From Lachnospiraceae bacterium UBA5895 (lineage in GTDB: Bacteria > Bacillota > Clostridia > Lachnospirales > Lachnospiraceae), in assembly GCA_002431915.1 (NCBI GenBank), contig DJEP01000091.1, forward strand, positions 1 to 16,925: a stretch of 16,925 bases of DNA, read 5' to 3'. Below the pieces are notes generated by a model. That model ran no database searches. It was not told the origin of the DNA and saw only the letters and a list, made by a program, of their open reading frames with translations. Of the stretch, positions 15,263 through 16,925 are shown one piece after another. Positions within the stretch are counted from its first letter, which is position 1; the number at the start of each line of letters is the position of its first letter. Position numbers and translations under genes: made by a program.

Positions 15263-16720
15263 TTATTCTGCCAGAAGAGCATTTCCTCTCTCGGTTGCTT
15301 TCTTTAATGCTTCTTCGGCAGTAGGTGTTACACCGTACATGAAGTCTTCCCACTCCTCATGAAGAATGGTAGAAAGCTCTCCTCCCTTATCATTTACATA
15401 ACTCTTCTTGACATAAGAAGAACGGTCGGTGCTAAACAGATGCTTCAGGGACTCAATATCCACAGAATCTCCTGCAGACTGCTCAACATAATCCAGAATG
15501 GCATCCATATCGGTTCCTAACCACAGCGGATAACGTGCTGCTTTGATCAGTGGAGTCATACCTCCCTGAATATACCAGCGTGCAAACTCACATGCCGCCT
15601 CCTTATAAGGGGTACTTGCAGAGATACACATAAAGTCACCGGAATAGTTGGCCTGATCCTGTGTATAGAACTCTGCATATTCCTCACTGGGAACAGGAAA
15701 AGGAATTAATGCGGTAGTAAAATCATGAGGATAAGTCTCGGTGTCCATTGCCAGTCTCAGCTGAGAGAAAATACCGAACATAGCACACTTTCCTTCCAGG
15801 AAAGTGGACTGTACCGTCAGGGCATCCGCAATATCGTCCTCCATGGTCGGTGCATATCCTTCGTCACAAATATCCTTGATGAGATTAAATCCATCTACAT
15901 ATACCTGGTTATCCCAGTTCAGAGTTTTCATCGTATCATCCGCAAAGGTATCGTTAGCTCCCAGGACAGAACTAATATAATCAAGCTGTGCAGCCTTGGT
16001 AAAATTAAAGCCCCAGCAGATACCGTATACTTTATCCTGACCTTCACCGTGAGTCAGTTTTTTCACCGCATCCCTGAATTCTGCATAAGTCCATCCTTCA
16101 TAAGGAAGCGCAATACCCGCCTCATCAAACATGTCCTTATTCACCATCAGATATGCATTGTTATCGAATTTAGTGGGAAGACCCCAGACCTCACCGTTAT
16201 CAAACACATAATTAGCCTTGGTATTTTCTCCTAACTCCTTACCAATGTCAAGTCCGATGGAAGCCAGATAATCACTGTAATCATATAACAGTCCGCCGTC
16301 TGCACGGGTTGCCAGTGAGTTTTTACTTCCGTAACCAATAAATACATCAACGCCGCCATCTGCTCCTGCCATCAGATAAGTATCCAGCTGAAGGTTTCCG
16401 TCTGAATTGTTGACATAGCGGTTATACTCTACCTGTACACCCTTATCTGCATATTCCTTGTTGAAATTCTCAACAATTTCATCGTATCCGTATTCCGGCT
16501 GGATGCCTCCCCAGAACTGTAAGGTAACCGTCTTTCCGTCATCCGTTCCGAACCATTCTTTTTCCCCGGAAGTTTCTTCCGTAGTTGCTGCAGCAGTGCT
16601 GATGCTTTCGCTCTGCGACTGAGTGGTATCTGTTGTGTCTGCAGTTGAACCACATCCGGCAAGGGTTCCCATGACCATTGCTGATGTCATCACTAATGCC
16701 ATGATTTTCTTTGTTTTCAT
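15263..16720 (-). CDS. Sugar ABC transporter substrate-binding lipoprotein
   Basis: This 485-residue protein has a lipoprotein signal: basic MKTKK, a hydrophobic core and the lipobox LAGC with C23 as the lipid-modified residue. A Ser/Thr/Gln/Glu-rich linker (about 24-50) is followed by a periplasmic-binding-type fold of the SBP_bac_1 class. Typical signs are VTLQFWGG near the start, KANYVFDNGEVWGLP and an aromatic-rich body. It would catch the substrate outside the cell for the two permeases downstream. GGAGG sits 7 nt before the ATG at 16718-16720. It is the first gene of the operon, directly after the promoter and operator-like sites. The ligand is unknown. Confidence 0.93.
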   Translation of the reverse strand: MKTKKIMALVMTSAMVMGTLAGCGSTADTTDTTQSQSESISTAAATTEETSGEKEWFGTDDGKTVTLQFWGGIQPEYGYDEIVENFNKEYADKGVQVEYNRYVNNSDGNLQLDTYLMAGADGGVDVFIGYGSKNSLATRADGGLLYDYSDYLASIGLDIGKELGENTKANYVFDNGEVWGLPTKFDNNAYLMVNKDMFDEAGIALPYEGWTYAEFRDAVKKLTHGEGQDKVYGICWGFNFTKAAQLDYISSVLGANDTFADDTMKTLNWDNQVYVDGFNLIKDICDEGYAPTMEDDIADALTVQSTFLEGKCAMFGIFSQLRLAMDTETYPHDFTTALIPFPVPSEEYAEFYTQDQANYSGDFMCISASTPYKEAACEFARWYIQGGMTPLIKAARYPLWLGTDMDAILDYVEQSAGDSVDIESLKHLFSTDRSSYVKKSYVNDKGGELSTILHEEWEDFMYGVTPTAEEALKKATERGNALLAE

Positions 16721-16754
16721 AACTTGTCCTCCAATATCATTTTTTCGTTTATCT

Positions 16755-16770
16755 ACATGTGATTACATGT
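16755..16770. promoter_or_regulatory. Operator-like palindrome A (in the leader)
   Basis: ACATGTGATTACATGT has half-sites ACATGT and ACATGT separated by 4 nt. It lies downstream of the -10 box, between the predicted transcript start and the Shine-Dalgarno, where a bound repressor would block elongation. It shares its form (AYWTGT-N4-ACAWGT) with boxes B and C. Confidence 0.65.
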
Positions 16771-16791
16771 CGAGCTCTTATGTATGTTATT

Positions 16792-16820
16792 ATTATATAT
16801 TTTTCCCATATACTTGTCAA
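16792..16820 (-). promoter_or_regulatory. Consensus sigma-A promoter of the sugar operon
   Basis: On the - strand TTGACA (16815-16820) and TATAAT (16792-16797) are both perfect consensus, with an optimal 17-bp spacer. Transcription should start near 16785, leaving a leader of about 65 nt before the binding-protein gene. Such a strong promoter implies that repression, not weak initiation, sets expression. Confidence 0.85.
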
Positions 16821-16827
16821 TACATGT
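16812..16827. promoter_or_regulatory. Operator-like palindrome B (over the -35 box)
   Basis: ACTTGTCAATACATGT covers the TTGACA -35 element on the other strand. Half-sites ACTTGT and ACATGT are 4 nt apart. Binding here would exclude RNA polymerase. The form resembles the ATTTGT-N4-ACAAAT operators of AraR-like GntR-family repressors. Confidence 0.7.
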
Positions 16828-16851
16828 CGCATATATTGTTTATTTTTTTGT

Positions 16852-16867
16852 ATTTGTCATTACAAGT
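16852..16867. promoter_or_regulatory. Operator-like palindrome C (upstream of the promoter)
   Basis: ATTTGTCATTACAAGT has half-sites ATTTGT and ACAAGT separated by 4 nt. Its centre is 40 bp, about four helical turns, from that of box B, suitable for cooperative binding on one face of the DNA. The sequence beyond it to the window end (16868-16925) is A-rich; two short starts there run off the edge and cannot be judged. Confidence 0.65.
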
Positions 16868-16925
16868 TGTAAAAAAACAGCTATATGGAAAAAAATGAGC
16901 ATAAAATCAGGCAGAAAAATACCAT

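Noticed and set aside
16860..16872. Separate palindrome TTACAAGTTGTAA
   Set aside because: It overlaps the right half of operator box C and is not repeated at the other boxes, so it is probably a by-product of that half-site.
16868..16925. Start of a divergent gene for the operon's repressor at the right edge
   Set aside because: Two ATGs (16885 and 16895) open frames that run off the window after 10-14 codons. Neither has a good ribosome site, and the residues do not resemble a GntR N-terminus, so no call is possible.

Overview
The window looks like chromosome from a gut-type Firmicute, most likely Lachnospiraceae. This rests on moderate GC with AT-rich intergenic DNA, strong GGAGG ribosome sites, a DUF438/hemerythrin/PAS protein, a MgtC/SapB protein, an AAA_14/DUF4143 ATPase, and a CUT1 sugar transporter that carries no ATPase gene of its own. 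Assignment below family level is not possible from what I can see.

Left end (1-1994, + strand): a short remnant-like open frame, an AT-rich ORF6N-domain gene of phage type, then a DUF438-hemerythrin-PAS protein whose Shine-Dalgarno lies inside an 11-bp hairpin. A bidirectional terminator built into the end of that gene separates it from the convergent genes to its right.

Middle (2003-4632, - strand): MgtC-family membrane protein, then an AAA_14/DUF4143 ATPase, then a gamma-class carbonic anhydrase-like hexapeptide protein. Three 33-bp direct repeats fill the whole gap between the MgtC stop codon and the ATPase ribosome site.

Right (4768-16720, - strand): a ten-gene operon read from right to left: sugar-binding lipoprotein, two CUT1 permeases, a membrane-anchored protein of unknown function, FAD oxidoreductase with a beta-sandwich-like tail, TIM-barrel sugar isomerase/epimerase, a BspA-type leucine-rich-repeat/metallo-beta-lactamase fusion, an AraM-type glycerol-1-phosphate dehydrogenase, a second FAD oxidoreductase and a second TIM-barrel isomerase. 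It starts at a consensus sigma-A promoter (TTGACA, 17 bp, TATAAT) surrounded by three 16-bp palindromes of the form AYWTGT-N4-ACAWGT that resemble GntR/AraR-type operators. It ends at a hairpin at 4693-4732.

Working model (inference): the transporter brings in a sugar, polyol or glycoside. Instead of glycoside hydrolases and sugar kinases, the operon offers two flavin oxidoreductase + isomerase pairs, a metal-dependent polyol(-phosphate) dehydrogenase and a metallo-hydrolase. This suggests an oxidative route: oxidation to a keto sugar or lactone, isomerisation or elimination, hydrolysis and reduction. The substrate is unknown. This operon is the best candidate in the window for an undescribed system.
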